Shown here piece by piece: positions 43,621-56,265 of a DNA stretch of 64,000 bases (its first letter is position 1; each line of letters begins with the position of its first letter). Position numbers and translations under genes: made by a program. The notes under the pieces are model-generated. The model was not told the origin of the DNA. It did no database searches and saw only the letters and a list, made by a program, of their open reading frames with translations. The stretch is from Closterium sp. Naga37s-1. Lineage: Eukaryota > Streptophyta > Zygnematophyceae > Desmidiales > Closteriaceae. The DNA lies in assembly GCA_947471745.1 (NCBI GenBank), contig CANJKZ010000781.1:248001-312000 (forward strand), read 5' to 3'.

Positions 43621-44732
43621 TGCGGAGATAACTTTAGCAACGGGAGCTAGACTACGGGCTAGGCTCGGGTGCTCATGTGATCTCTGCGTTCGTTGTACCT
43701 TAGTCGTTTTCCTAGTGGTCGCACCGCTTGCTAGTTCATGGGGCAATTTGGCAAGAGTTTCACTAGAGAAAGTTGACAACAATGGTTGCAACAACATTGG
43801 CAACACAGACTACATCAGAGCTAGCTAGGCTGCTGGTCGACCTCCAGCACAGCACGGTCGACCGCGCTCCAACGCAGCAGCGCTCGCACCGCTCCAGCGT
43901 TGCAGAGCAGCGGTTCGCCAACGTTGCATTTCCATGGTGTGCCAACGCTGCAGCAAGTTGGCTGCACAGCGTTGCACCCGCAGGACAACGGTGCATCTGC
44001 TTCGCAGGTGCGCGCAACTGGTTGGCGCTCCACACCTTGTCACGAGCACAGCGCAGACGCCTGGCAGACTCCACGCCAGCAACTGCGCCCTCCAGCCACG
44101 TCGACCTCGGGATACCACCCCCGAGGTCGGCCTCGCAGACTCCACCCCGGCGACACTCGCGCACGTCGCCCGGGTATCCCGGCCGACCGGGCAACCACGC
44201 CTGGTCGACCAGCGCAGTCCGTAGCCGGCCACCTATGCCCGGCGTCCCCAGTCCGGCGTCTAGGCGCCCAGGACACCTTGCAGACATCCAGGGCGGCCCT
44301 CCAGCCTCCCAGGACGTCGACCAGACGTCCAGGTCGGTGTCCGGGCCCCCCAGGACGCCCAGGTCGGCGTCCTGGCCCCCAGGACGCCGTGCAGACGCCC
44401 GGGGCGGCGTCCCAGGCTCCTAGGACGCCGTGCAGACGCCTAGGTCGGCGTCTGGCCTTCTAGAACGCCGTGCAGGCGCCCACGACGTCGACCAGGCGCC
44501 TGGGTAGTCGTGCCGACGCCCAGGGCGGCGTCCAGCTTCCCAGGACGCCGTCCAGGCGTCCAGGACGGCGTCCTCCTGCTCGGCGCCCTCCAGCCAAACG
44601 CCCTCTAGCTCGGTGCCCTCCTTGCAGTGGCCCCCGTGCCCACTGTTGCAGGTCGGCTGCAACCCCCGCACATCCGACCACGAGGTCGGCTCCGCCGAAG
44701 CGAGGACGGGGCCAAACAACACTCCCGTTGAC
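43621..44732 (-). repeat. Element G 3' LTR with internal tandem array
   Basis: About 1112 bp, highly similar to 50258-51420 but with a different number of array units (44230-44600) and several small indels, so G is not a very recent insertion. Confidence 0.88.
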
Positions 44733-47700
44733 ACCCCCCTACCGCGTTCACGCTTGGGCCCACAGCCCACATGGCAGTACAGCTCCGAGAATAGCCCATC
44801 GGCGTGCACCCAACACACAGCACGCCAGTCACCGCACCAGCCATGCAAGAGGGCATGGCACCTACTACTGCACGTCGTCGTCGCCGTCGCCCACGTCGGC
44901 CAAGCGCACCTGGCCGATGGCGACGGAGCACCGGTTGAAGGCCGGATAGTGCAACGCCTTGATCAGGAAGTCGGTCGGCTGCTTGGTGGTCGGGATGTAC
45001 CTCAGCGAGAACTTTCTGCGCTTCACCATGTGCTGCAGCCAGGCCTCTCGCCGCTCCATGTGCTTGAGGTTGCCTGTCAACCCCATGCCCTCGGCGACCG
45101 TGATAGCCGACTTGTTGTCCACTCGTAGGACAGTCGGCTTCCCGGCGTCCAGCTGCCTGAACTCTGCAAGGAGGAAACGAAGTCGGCATCCTTCCTTGCC
45201 GGGCTTCTGTGGCCGCCACGTACTCCAACTCGGTCGACGACAACGTTGCGCACTTGATGCGCTGGCTCAACCAAAAGACCGCGGCCCCTCCGTAGACGAA
45301 CACGTAGCCTCCCGTGCTCGTCCTGTTCTGCTTGTCACCGGCGTCGTCTGCGTCCACGTAGCCGACCAGCTCCAGCGACTCAGGTCCATTGCCAAACTCC
45401 AGGGCGGTGTCACGCGTGTTGGCGAGGTAGGCGAGGCAGCGGTCGACCTCGCGCCAGTGCTGGTCGCTCGTTGAGGCCGCTCCCCAGCTTGCTGCAGGCG
45501 AAGGCGATGTCCGGCCTCGTCGTCGTCGCCGCAAACTGCAGCGAGCCAACCTTCTTCCGGTACTCCTCCTCCTGGCGTTCCTGCGCCCCATCGTCGTCGA
45601 AGGTGAGCTCGGCGTAGGCGTCGACCGAGACCGGCGTCTTCGGAGTGCGCCCGGTCTACTCCTCATCGATGAAGCACCTACGCAGCTTGTCGGCGTAGCC
45701 CTGCTGGTGCAGCCACAGCTTCCTTGCCGACCTGTCGCGAACGATCTCCAGCCCGAGGTACTTCTGCACCGGCGAGATCTCACGCAGCTCGAAGGCGGCT
45801 TCCAGCAGCGCCTTCAGCTCCTTCAACATCGCGGCGCTGCTGCTGGCGGCGAGCAGGTCGTCGACGTAGACCAGCAGCCAGCAGGCCACTCCGTCGTCGT
45901 CGACCTTGAAGTACAGAGCCTCATCGACCTGGCTCTTCTTCCACCCGACGCCGACCAGCACATCGTTGAGCGCCAAGTACCACAGCAGTGGCGACTGCTT
46001 CAGCCCGTACAGGCTCTTCAGCAGCTTGCATACCCGGCCGGTTCCGTCGTTGAAGTAGTCCAGCTGGGACATGTAGAGCACCCGGTCGAGCTTCTCTGCA
46101 GGAAGGCGTTCTTCATGTCGAGCTGCATCAGGTTGAGGTTGAGGACGGCAACGATGCTGAGGAAGATCCTCAGCGTGACGTAGTTGCCCACCGACGCGAA
46201 CGTCTCGTCGTAGTGGGCGCCGTACACCTGTGTGAAGCCCTTCACAACCAGCCTCGCCATCTCTCGCTCGACGGTGTCGTCGATGTGGTACTTCGTTGTC
46301 AGCACCCACCGGTTCTTCATGATGTTCACTCCCGGCAGGCGTTCGACCAGCTCCCACGTTCCCATGTTGATGAGGTTGCGGATCTCCTCCTCCATGGCGG
46401 CCTTCACCGCCGGGCCCTTCCAGCTTGCCAACGCCTCCTTCACCGTCATCGTCGAGATGTCCCAACGGTGCTCGGGGTTGGCCAGCATGTCGGGGTCGAG
46501 CTCCGAAAACTCCTCATCCTCCTCGGCGTCGTCGTACAGCAGGTCATCATCGTCCACGTCATACACTGTGGTGAAGGCAGCGGGGACGAAGATATCAGGC
46601 GGCCTCCGAAGTCGGCCTGTACGCCTTGGTTCCGGCTGGACCTCCTCGGCGTCCCCTCCATCGTCGCCGTCGTCGCTGTCCTCGGCATCCTGCTGCACTT
46701 CAGCCGGCGTCCCAGCCGACTTCTCCCCTGTGGTCGGCTCCCCTGCCGACTGCCCGGTCGCCGACTGCTCCTTGGTCGGCGTCGCTGCTGCCTGCTCCCC
46801 TTTCAGCTGCTGTTCTGCAGGCGTCTCCTTCACCGGCTTCACCAAAGTCGGTTGCACCACCTGCTGCCTCTCAGTCGGCGTCAGCTTTGCTCCCATGCCG
46901 GCTTGCACCGCATCATGTCGGCCACCGGCGATGCTTAGGGCCGGTGCCACAGGTGACGGCCCACTTCTCCCCTCATCGCCAAAGGCAGACGTCGGGGTCA
47001 GCCGATGCAAGTCGGCAACAAGGGGAGAGGCAGGTGGAGGGCAGGGAGCGGGGACGTCCTCGGCGTCCTCACCAGCAAGCTCATCGACCTCGGCGAGCAG
47101 AGGCAGCGTCGCCGTCGAGGTGTCCGTTGGCGGGTGAACCGTCATCCGCCCAGACGCCGGCCCGTGCGCCGACTTCCACACCTCCAGCGACATGCTCTCG
47201 TAGAACACCACGTCCGACGTGGTTGTTAAAGTTTAGAAGAAAGAAGAGGATTGCACTAGCAAGAATGGGGATACAAATAGCAAAACCCTAGAAGAGTTGT
47301 ACTCGCTATAGAGCACCCCACTACAGGCTAGAGCATAATATTCTGACAGTGGTGACTACCCGGTTTTCAGCGATGTCGAGGAGCTCCCAGCCCTTGCTCT
47401 CCTCCGACACGCCAAGGTGAAGGCCCCACCGGGCCTTAGGTTGCAGCTTCCCACCACGCTGCTGCTCAGGGACCAAGAACTGCGCCATGCAGCCCCACAC
47501 CCGCGCCAGTGACAAGTCAGGCTTCTTCCCGGTGAGCAGCTGGTACGGCGTCGTCCCCGACGGCAGCGTCGACCTCTCCAGGCAGTTGCGGACCCAGACG
47601 GCCTACCGGAGAGCAAGGTGCTACCACTGGTGCTGCACGCCCATGTGCAGTAGCATCGTCCGCACCGACTCCACCACCGTCCTCATCTCCCGCTCCGCCA

Positions 47701-50257
47701 TGCCGTTTTGCTGCGGGGTGTTCGGGCAGGTCAGGTCGTGGACAATGCCCTTGCCATTCACGAAGTCGGTGAACTGCTTCCCGAGGAACTCCCCTCCACG
47801 GTCAGAGCGCAGCATCAACACCGACTTCTTCGTCTGTCGCTCAGCCACCGCCAGCCACAGCACGAACACCTGCAACGCATCCGACTTCTTGGCGACCGGC
47901 TTCACCCACACGTAGCGGGTCTTGCGGTCCTTCAGCAGCAAGAATTACATGCTACCGTCCTTGGCAGCCACACGAAACAGCCCGCACAGGTCGATGTGCA
48001 CGACGGCCAGCACTTCGTCGGCGTCGGAGCCTTTGTCGGGGAAGGTGTGTCGCGCTAGCTTCCCGCCGACGCACGAAACACACGGTGAGTTGGCGCCAGA
48101 CGCCGACTTGAGGTCCAGCCCGATGGCGACCTCGTGCTTCGCCTAGCTCCGGATGGTGTCTATGCCGACGTGCGCAAGCCTCGCGTGCAGTCTGTCCGAC
48201 GGCGTTGCCTTCGTCGCCGAGACGATCGCCCGCAGGGCCACTACATCCGTGGTGGGCGTCGTCGGCTTGGTCGAGCAGGGGCGCAGGTTGGTGCAGAGAA
48301 CACGCCCGGTGTACGTTGCCCGGCCGAGCACCTCTCCCGCCACTGAGACAAGCAGCATCCCGTCGCCGTCCTCCTGCAGCTTCACACCGTTCTCCTTCAG
48401 CTGGCCAGCTAAAAGCAGGTTCGCCTGGACGCCTGGTACGTACAGCACGTCGGGGATGAGCACCCGCTTCCCGGCCTCCCCTTTCAAAGCGACAGTGCCG
48501 CAGCCCTGGACGTTCTGCAGCGCCCCATTGAAGCCGCGCACGTGCTTCACTTCGCCGCTCGGCGCCAAGTTGACGAAGGCCTCATTCGTTCCCATCAGGT
48601 GATGCGATCAGCCGCTGTCGAGCAGGTCCACCGCCGGGTTCGCCTGCACAGCTGCTGCCACCGCCTGGAAGTCCTCCTCGGCCTCAGGCGCCAACGAGAC
48701 GGTCGGCTCCACGACGCCGACCAGCGAGCACGACGCCGCCTTGTCACCTCGCTCCTTGCCGCAAGCAGAGGAGTCGGCGTCCTTCGCCGAGGTCGACTTG
48801 GTCGACTGCTTCTCCTTGCGTGGCTGATTTCCTCGACGGGGACGACGGCTGGCCGACCTCCCACGGCCTCCCTTGGCGTCGTCGTCGTCGGTATCGCTGC
48901 GGTCGGGGCACTCGAAGGAGAGGTGATCAGGGTCGCCGCACAGCCAGCATTCCCGGCGTCGACCTCCTCCTCCACGACCGCTATCCTTGGCCGACTTCTT
49001 CTTGTCGGCGTCCTTGCTCGGCTTCCAGCCACTGCTACCGCTGCCGCCAGACTGGCCATGCTGCCCCGGTCGGCCACCTTGCCTCGCCGGGGCGACGAAG
49101 TTTGCCTGCGCCAAGAGCTCCTAGGACCGCTCAGCCTCCTGCATTGCCTCGTCCTGCAGGATGTACGAGGTCAAGTTGTCCTCGTTGAGCGTCGCCTTCG
49201 TGCTCGTCGCCATTGACAGCCGCTTCAGGAGGTTGTAGCTGCTCGACAGTCCCTACATGACGTGGGTGACGTACGACGCCGTCGAGTACTGCGCGCCGGC
49301 CATCCTGATGGTGGCGAGGATTCGCCGGGCTCGGTTGCAGTAGTCGGTCGCCGTCTCCTCGTCGCCCATACGCAGGTGTGTCAGCTGCCCCTCTAGCTGG
49401 GCGATGAACAATTCATCAGTGACCTAATACGTCAACTCAATGAAGTGCCACGCCCGGTGGCCGGTGTCGAGGTACTCCCGGCACCACTTCAAGGCCATCT
49501 GCACGCCTGGCGAGCAGCACCGCGAGATGACCGTGAAGGTCAACAGCTGCACGGCGCGAAACTCCGCTCGTAAGTCGGCGTGGTGCTCCTCCGGCGTCGC
49601 CACGGTCCCTCGGGCGAAGCCGATCAGCCCGGCCATCTCCTCCTGGGTCTCGATGGCTTCCTTCCAGGTGAGTATGTCTTGTTGACCAACGAGCGGCGGG
49701 GTAACCAAGATCCTGTCCGGCGTAAACTTGAAGTAGCCGTAGCTCGGTGCAATCCCGCGCGCCGTCACCTGGGTCGCCGACATCGGCGACATTCCGCTTC
49801 GACGCCCTGCGACGTCACCCTGCGAGGAGCCTGTGGCCGCCGATGACTGCATCCCTCGCGCCTGAACGCCGCCGGCTTCACCGGTGTGTATCACACCTCG
49901 CTGCCTCGACGTGCCTCCCGCACTGCTGCCGACCTAGCCTCCACCGGCGCTGACGCCCACGTCAACGCCGCCGTCGTTGTTCACCGGTCGAGGAGAGGCC
50001 AGTCGCGAAGGGGGGTGCTCCGCCGCCCACACGGAGCGGAGTCCTGCCTTGACGACTGCCCAGGGTATCGCCCCGTACTCTTGGGCCTCATGGCGTCTCC
50101 TCGCATCCTCCAGCTGTGCCTCCAGTGTGTCCATCACCTCGGCGTCACCTACGCGCACGCTAGTGACTGCACGGCTGCCGGTCGACGAACACGATCGGTA
50201 AGTGCAAAGTCGGCTAGACTGAACTACGTCGCGGTGTCGTCCACGCTCACCGCACCA
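44733..50257 (-). pseudogene. Element G gag-pol, multiply disrupted
   Basis: Right to left: gag (about 50200-49000; ARGIAPSYGYFKFTPDRI, WREYLDTGHRAWHFIE with variation), zinc knuckle CWLCGDPDHLSFECP (48909-48953), protease VDLLDSG then TGA then SHHLMGTNEAF (near 48610), pre-integrase HARLAHVGIDTIRS, integrase (RSDRGGEFLGKQF near 47800, CPNTPQQNGMAEREMRT), solo LTR at 47224-47348, linker, RT (47.2-45.7 kb; VKGFTQVYGAHYDETFASV, CWLLVYVDDLLAASSS) and RNase H (45.5-44.9 kb; YVDADDAGDKQNRTSTGGYV, DNKSAITVAEGMGL). The protease stop alone would block a polyprotein. Confidence 0.9.
47224..47348 (-). mobile_element. Solo LTR of the small LTR family inside element G
   Basis: 125 bp, TG...CA, with the family blocks GTTGTACTCGCTATAGAGCA and CCCCACTACAGGCTAG. 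Flanked by the perfect duplication GTGGT (47219-47223, 47349-47353). The paralogue at 28.02 kb (CCGACGTGGTGACCACCCG) shows the uninterrupted target. Confidence 0.92.
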
Positions 50258-51420
50258 TGCGGAGATAACTTTAGCAACGGGAGCTAGACTACGGGCTAGG
50301 CACGGGTGCTCGTGTGATCTTTGCGTTCCTTGTTACTTGTCTTTTTCCTAGTGGTCACGCCGCTTGCTAGTGCACGGGGCAATTTGGCAAGAGTTTCACT
50401 AGAGAAAGTTGACAACAATGGTTGCAACAACATTGGCAACACAGACTACATCAGAGCTAGCTAGGCTGCTGGTCGACCTCCAGCACAGCACGGTCGACCG
50501 CGCTCCAGCGCAGCAGCGCTCGCACCGCTCCAGCATTGCAGAGTAGCGGTTCGCCAACGTTGCAATTCCATGGTGTGCCAACGCTGCAGCAAGTTGGCTG
50601 CACAGCGTTGCACCCGCAGGACAACGGTGCATCTGCTTCGCAGGTGCGCGCAGCTGGTTGGCGCTCCACGTCACGAGCACAGCGCAGACGCCTGGCAGAC
50701 TCCACGCCAGCGACTGCGCCCACCAGCCACGTTGACCTCGGGATACCACCCCCGAGGTCGGCCTCGCGGACTCCACCCCGGTGACACTCGCGCACGTCGC
50801 CCGGGTATCCCGGTCGACCGGGCAACCACGCCTGGTCGACCAGCGCTGTCCGTAGCCGCCTATGCCCGGCGTCCCCAGTCTGGCGTCTAGGCGCCCAGGA
50901 AACCGACCAAACCCCCAGGTCGGCGTCCAGACGCCCAGGACGCCTTGCAGACATCCAGGGCGGCCCTCCAGCCTCCCAGGACGCCGACTAGACGTCCAGG
51001 TCGGTGTCCGGGCCCCCCAGGACGCCCAGGTCGGCGTCCGGGCCCCCAGGACGCCGTGCAGACGCCCAATGCGGCGTCCTAGGCTCCTAGGACGCGGTGC
51101 AGACGCCTAGGTTGGCGTCTGGCCTTCTAGGACGCCGTGCAGGCGCCCACGACGTCTACCAGGCGCCCGGGTAGTCGTGCCGACGCCCGGGTCGGCGTCC
51201 AGCTTCCCAGGACGCTGTCCAGGCGTCCAAGACGCCAACCAGGCGTCCAGGACGGCTTCCTCCTGCTCGGCGCCCTCCAGCCAGGCGCCCTCTAGCTCGG
51301 CGCCCTCCTTGCAGTGGCCCCCGTGCCCACTGCTGCAGGTCGGCTGCAACCCCCGCACATCCGACCACGAGGTCGGCTCCGCCCAAGCGAGGACGGGGCC
51401 AAACAACACTCCCGTTGACA
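50258..51420 (-). repeat. Element G 5' LTR with internal tandem array
   Basis: About 1163 bp. The region 50860-51260 is an array of short units of the CCCAGGACGCCGTGCAGACG and CCCAGGTCGGCGTCC kind, which accounts for the extra length over F and H LTRs (770-777 bp). GTCGACC motifs recur in the left half. Confidence 0.88.
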
Positions 51421-51427
51421 GTACATG

Positions 51428-52234
51428 TGTTGGTGCAACTCTACAGTTTGCACTCGCCTTGTTGTCCGTGTGCATACATGCGTATGAGCATGGAATGGTA
51501 TGAGGGCATGAAATGTTTTATATTTCATGCTTATAATATTGTGTGCATGATGAGTCATGATGTCGAGTATGTGTGTCGAGTCAATAGCGAGTTATCGCTA
51601 GTCGCGCGTTACGCGGTCATTTGTGTCTCGCGCGCAGTTTTATTTTGTCGTGTGTCCCGTGCGTGGTTTCTATTGTGTCGTGTGTCGAACGTTCGGCGTG
51701 TCGCAGGTGTGTGCAGCAGACCCATCAAGAGCTCGAGCCTTGGTGTCAAGACTCAAGTGATCTCGAAGCCCGCAAAAGGGTACACCTCAAGATAATAAGA
51801 ATCGTTAAATTACTTTGTATAGTGTAATACTTCAGTTGGTGTAGGCCCTTATGGTGGGTAGTTTCGAGACCCTTCATGGTTGGGGACAGTGTGGCACTGT
51901 TCACATCACTGTACTTCGGCTCTTGGGGTTTGTAGGAGCTGGGAGTCATTCCCAACTCGTAACTCTTCCTAACTCTTCCTATTGTGTGTTCTAAGACCAT
52001 ACTGGCTGCCATAGTGCCGTTCGTTAAAACTGATGTTGCGTCGGCAATACTTGATGAACTCGTGCGATCAAAATTGCTAAATGTAGATGACGTTAAGACG
52101 CTCCAGATCCAACTTGAATCATGCCATTAGGATCTGACCAGAACGCTATGAACGTTTAAAGCCGTTGTGCAGAAATCCGACTCTCCACTCTATCTTTCGT
52201 TTTAGGCACATTCAAGCCTACCGTGTCGATAACA
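51428..52234 (+). mobile_element. Solo LTR of copia family 1 in element H
   Basis: 807 bp, begins TGTTGGTGCAACTC and ends GATAACA, matching the family 1 LTR with many differences. Flanked by the perfect duplication ACATG (51423-51427, 52235-52239). The left copy overlaps the right target duplication of element G, so two unrelated insertions landed within two bases of each other. Confidence 0.92.
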
Positions 52235-53567
52235 ACATGTACCAGCCGGACTACTACAACGACGGGACCGGCCGAGTGTGCAATGTGCTGAAGAGTCTGT
52301 ACGGGCTGAAGCAGTTGTTGCTGCTGTGGTACAAGGCGCTCAATGATGTGCTAGTCGGTGCTGGCTCGAAGAAGAGCGAGGTCGACGAGGCTCTCTACGT
52401 CAAGGTCGGCGCTGACGGAGTGGTTTGCTGGCGACTAGGGCGACGACCTACTCGCCGCCAGCAGCAGCACCGCGATGCTGATGGAGCTGTTGGAGGTCGC
52501 CTTTGAGCTGTGCGAGATCTCATCAATGGAAAAGTACCTCGGGCTAGAGATTGTGCGCGACACGCCGGCGAGAAAGTTGTGGCTGCACCAGCAGAACCAT
52601 GCCGACAAGCTGCACAGGCGGTTCATCGACGAGGAGCAAACCGGGCGTACCGCGAAGGCGCGGGTCTCCGTCGACGCCTATGCCGAGCTGACATTCGACG
52701 ACGAGGAGGCACAGGAGCGCCAGGAGGAGGAGTACCGGTAAAAGGTCAGCTCGCTGCTTTTTGCGGCGACGACGACGAGGCCGGACATTGCGTTCGCTTG
52801 CAGCAAGCTGGGGAGCGGCCTTACGGTGAGGGGCGATCAACACTGGCGTGAGTTCGACCGCTGCCTCGCCTACCTCGCCAACACTCGTGACACCGCCCTG
52901 GAGTTCGGCGGTAGTCTGGAGACGCTGGAGCTGGTCGGCTACGTAGACACCGATGACGCCGGCAACAAGCAAAACTGGACGACCACGAACGGCTATGTGT
53001 TCGTCTACGGAGGGGCCGCAGTCTCCTGGTCGAGCCAGTGCATCAAGTGCGCGACGCTGTCGTGAACCGAGTCGGAGAACGTGGCTGCCACCGAAGCCGA
53101 CAAGGAGGGACACCGCCTTCGCTTCCTCATTGCAGAATTCCGGCAACTGGACGCCGGAACGCCGACCGTCCTTCAGGTGGACAACAAGTCGGCCATCACG
53201 GTCGCTGAGGGCATGGGGTTGACGGGAAACCTCAAGCACATGGACCGACGCTACGCTTGGCTGCAGCCCATGGTGAAGCGTGGGAAGTTTACGCTAAAGT
53301 ACATCCCGACCACCGAGCAGCCACCCGACTTCCTAACGAAGGCGCTGCACTATTCGGCTTTCAACCGGTGCTCCGTCGCAATCGGCCAAGTGTGACAGGC
53401 CGACGTGGGCGACGGCGACGATGTCGTGCAGTAGTAGGTGCCATGCCCTCTTGCATGGCTGGTGCGTTGACGGCGTGATGTGTCTGATGTCCATGCCGAC
53501 GAGCTATTCTCCGAGTCTTGCTGTCGTGTGGGCTTGGGGGGGGCCAAGCTTGAACGCGGCAGAGCAG
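52235..53567 (+). pseudogene. Copia family 2 element H, right part: RT end and RNase H
   Basis: MYQPDYYNDGTGRVCNVLKS, YGLKQLLLLWYKALNDVLVG, then a shift at the YVDD region (CWRLGRRPTRR replaces the expected LVYVDDL), LGLEIVRDTPARKLWLHQQN, a TAA stop near 52740, and RNase H with YVDTDDAGNKQNWTTTNGYV and DNKSAITVAEGMGLTGNLKH. Non-coding 3' sequence and a purine-rich tract (GGCAGAGCAG) precede the LTR. Confidence 0.88.
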
Positions 53568-54344
53568 TGTCAACAGGAGTAGTGGTTGGCCCCATCCTCG
53601 CTTACGCGGAGCCGTCTTTGCGGTCGACAAGCACAAAGAGGAGTGGCGCCAACTTGGAGGGCGCAGAGATTAGATGGTCAACCTAGCGAGGTCGACCTAT
53701 GGAGGCGTCGACATACAACTTTCTGTCGACTTTCCTTGAACAAGTCGACGCCAACTTGGTGGTTTCCAGGTAGACCAAGTAATCAGGGCGACGAATTTCG
53801 CGGAGGAGCGCGACGGTCGCCCAGGTGGTTTTTGTCGAAGCTAACCTCGGTGGTGGTGACCCGAGGTCGACCTGGAGGATCAGGTGCAGACGTGGGCACG
53901 TGTTCGACTTGGTGTCTGAGCTGTGCAGGTGACGAAACACAGCACGCCAATCAGCTGCGAGCACATGCAAAGCAGGTGCGCTGCTGTCCTGCGGGTGCAA
54001 CGCTGTGCAGCTGCCTTGTTGCAGCGTTGGCACGCCGTCTACTTGCAGCGCTGGCAGACCGCGACTTGCTCTGTTGGAGCGCGGTTGGCCTTGCAGTGCT
54101 GGAACGCGGTCGACCGTGCTGCGCTGGCAGTCGACCTGCTTGCGTGCTAGCTCCTGATGCAGTCAGTGTTGCTTTGCCATTGTTGATCATTGTTGTAAAG
54201 TTTTTCTAGTAAAAACTCTTGCAATCTTTCCCCGTGAATGAGCAGGTAGTAAGAGCACAAGCAAATGACTAAAAAACGCAGAGATCACCCTCACAACCGT
54301 GCCTAGCCCATAGTCTAGCTCCCGTTGATATAGTTATCTCCGCA
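53568..54344 (+). repeat. Element H 3' LTR (777 bp)
   Basis: Begins TGTCAACAGGAG and ends TTATCTCCGCA, the mirror image of the minus-strand family 2 LTRs. It lacks the expanded GACGCC array of element G. The 5' LTR of H was not found, so its target duplication cannot be tested. Confidence 0.85.
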
Positions 54345-56265
54345 TCTCATTCCGCTGTCCTATCTTCAACACAATTTGCCCAAATTCTGCAAGTTGCCCG
54401 AACCCACGCCGTTGGATCATTAAATTAAATTATAATCATCGCTAAAAGAAACGTTGATAGCCACCGTCGCTCGGTTGCGTACCACTCGGGAGGTTTCGTG
54501 TTGCTCGACACTCCAAACCTTTACATGCTTGTCATTTTGAAATGACGACCGAGCTTCTGTGGCCCTTTCCAGGTCAGCCACATGATCACTCCCATCACCC
54601 CACACCTCATATAACCCGTCAACTAGTACGTCAGGTCATTCTTCCTAGTCAGACTTTTCCGCCGGTACATCCCGGCCACCTGCCAACTTCCACGCCACCG
54701 ACAACCTTGGGCAACATCGAGAAGCACCATGTCCTCTAGCTCGGGATTCCGCAATGTACGTGCGCTCATGTAGCGGAAGGGCTTTTTGATGGAGGGAAGT
54801 GGGTAGGAAGGGATGGGGGGGTGAGTATTTTAGGGAAACTTATTGGGTTCCTTACTGCGCACCACCACAACACATACAACACTCGACCGTTCTTTGCCCG
54901 TTAACTCTGACGGTGTTTGCCACTTTGCGAGTGACACTTACCATACCACGCACTGCATGACTTGGTCATGTTTACCTAATCTAACGGGACTAGCCCGAAC
55001 ATCGTTGCCCGCATCGCACTAGCTAGCTCCCACGCACCACGTTAACTTTTTGCTTGTTTGATATGAAATGTTCGCTCATGCCTTCGCTCGTATTTGTTTT
55101 CCTTTGCCTTAGATCCCCGCTTTATTTGTAACACTAATTTAGCAATTCCTTCCCAGTGCACTATATTCCATCAGATCTAGTCTCTACAAAGATCCTACAA
55201 TCAGCATAAATTTCGCTTATTCCAACAGTAACAATACTTAACGGTCGACATTCTTGATTTATTTTAAATATCAATAGACTTCCCAAATGCATCCAAATAC
55301 AGATATAGAATAAAAGCATATCTACCGTTTATATAAATCTCATACAAACTTCCCCTCCCTCATTATTTAGAGACATCGCCAACTCCGTAACGCGTTCAGG
55401 GTGGCTCGTGCCTGTTTGTTGCGAGTTTGTTTCGAGCGGTTCATTTTGGTACGCAATGGTCAAAAGCGGTAAAAGCTGAGAACCGCTCCCAACATGAACC
55501 GAACCCCGACAGAAGCATGCCCCCCCCACAAGTGACGGTACGCGTTTGTCCAAATGAATCACTCCCCGCAACTCCCGCAACCCAGGTGTACCCCATCGCA
55601 TTGCTGGTACTGGAGGCGAAAGCTACTCTGCTTTCGCCCCGCCGCGCAGTTTGAATCCCTTGTCATCCATTGGGATTGGCTAGCGGCACGCTGATCGCCT
55701 AGTACCAACAACACTTTCCTCCCGTCATCGCGCCGCCCCCTCGTTCATCCATCTGCGTCCCCCCTTGTGCCCATTATGACGACAGTCGCCACACCCCCCA
55801 TCGACTCCTCCTCGCTGCCCCTACGCCATTGCCTAGTCCTAAGGTCCACCACATGCACGTTTCTGGGCCTCCGCGCACCTAGTCTGAGATTCCCCCGTCC
55901 CCCCCACTCACCTCTCCCTTCCTCCTTCCGCGGAAACGCTCTTCGGGATCCGCGAATTAGATACCAGGAATAATAAATCAGAATGTGCGATTGACCCCTC
56001 GCTCTCAAGACATAAATTGACGCCCGCTCCCGAGGGCTCAATCACATTCTCCCACCGCTCCACGCTCATAGCGTGCCTTCTTCTCCTTCTCAGTCGCACC
56101 TTCTCAGTCGCCGCACCTTCAAGTCCCCACCCTATTCACCTCGTCGCGACTACCAGCGGCGTGACTCCGGCGGTTCAGCTCTGATCGGAAGCTTCTCGCC
56201 GTTCCGCCGTCATCACCATCCGCGCCTACCCGCCTTCCCGTTTCCCCGCGCCGACTCCCGTCGCC
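54345..56265. other. Intergenic region left of the EGF gene
   Basis: No recognised gene or transposon. The last few hundred bases become pyrimidine-rich and should hold the promoter and 5' leader of the gene starting at 56266; no TATA box can be named with confidence. Confidence 0.45.

Larger units (their letters stand above)
43621..51420 (-). mobile_element. Copia family 2 element G (7.8 kb, complete but mutated)
   Basis: LTRs 50258-51420 (1163 bp, 5') and 43621-44732 (1112 bp, 3') start TGCGGAGATAAC and end CCCGTTGACA on the plus strand. The duplication GTACA (43616-43620, 51421-51425) shows one insertion into element H; joining H across it restores the RT frame VLYMYQPDY. The primer site TCCACGCTCACCGCACCA (50240-50257) suggests tRNA-Phe; a polypurine tract (plus strand CCCCCCTACC) starts at 44733. 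The coding region carries several stops and shifts and one solo small LTR. Confidence 0.93.
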
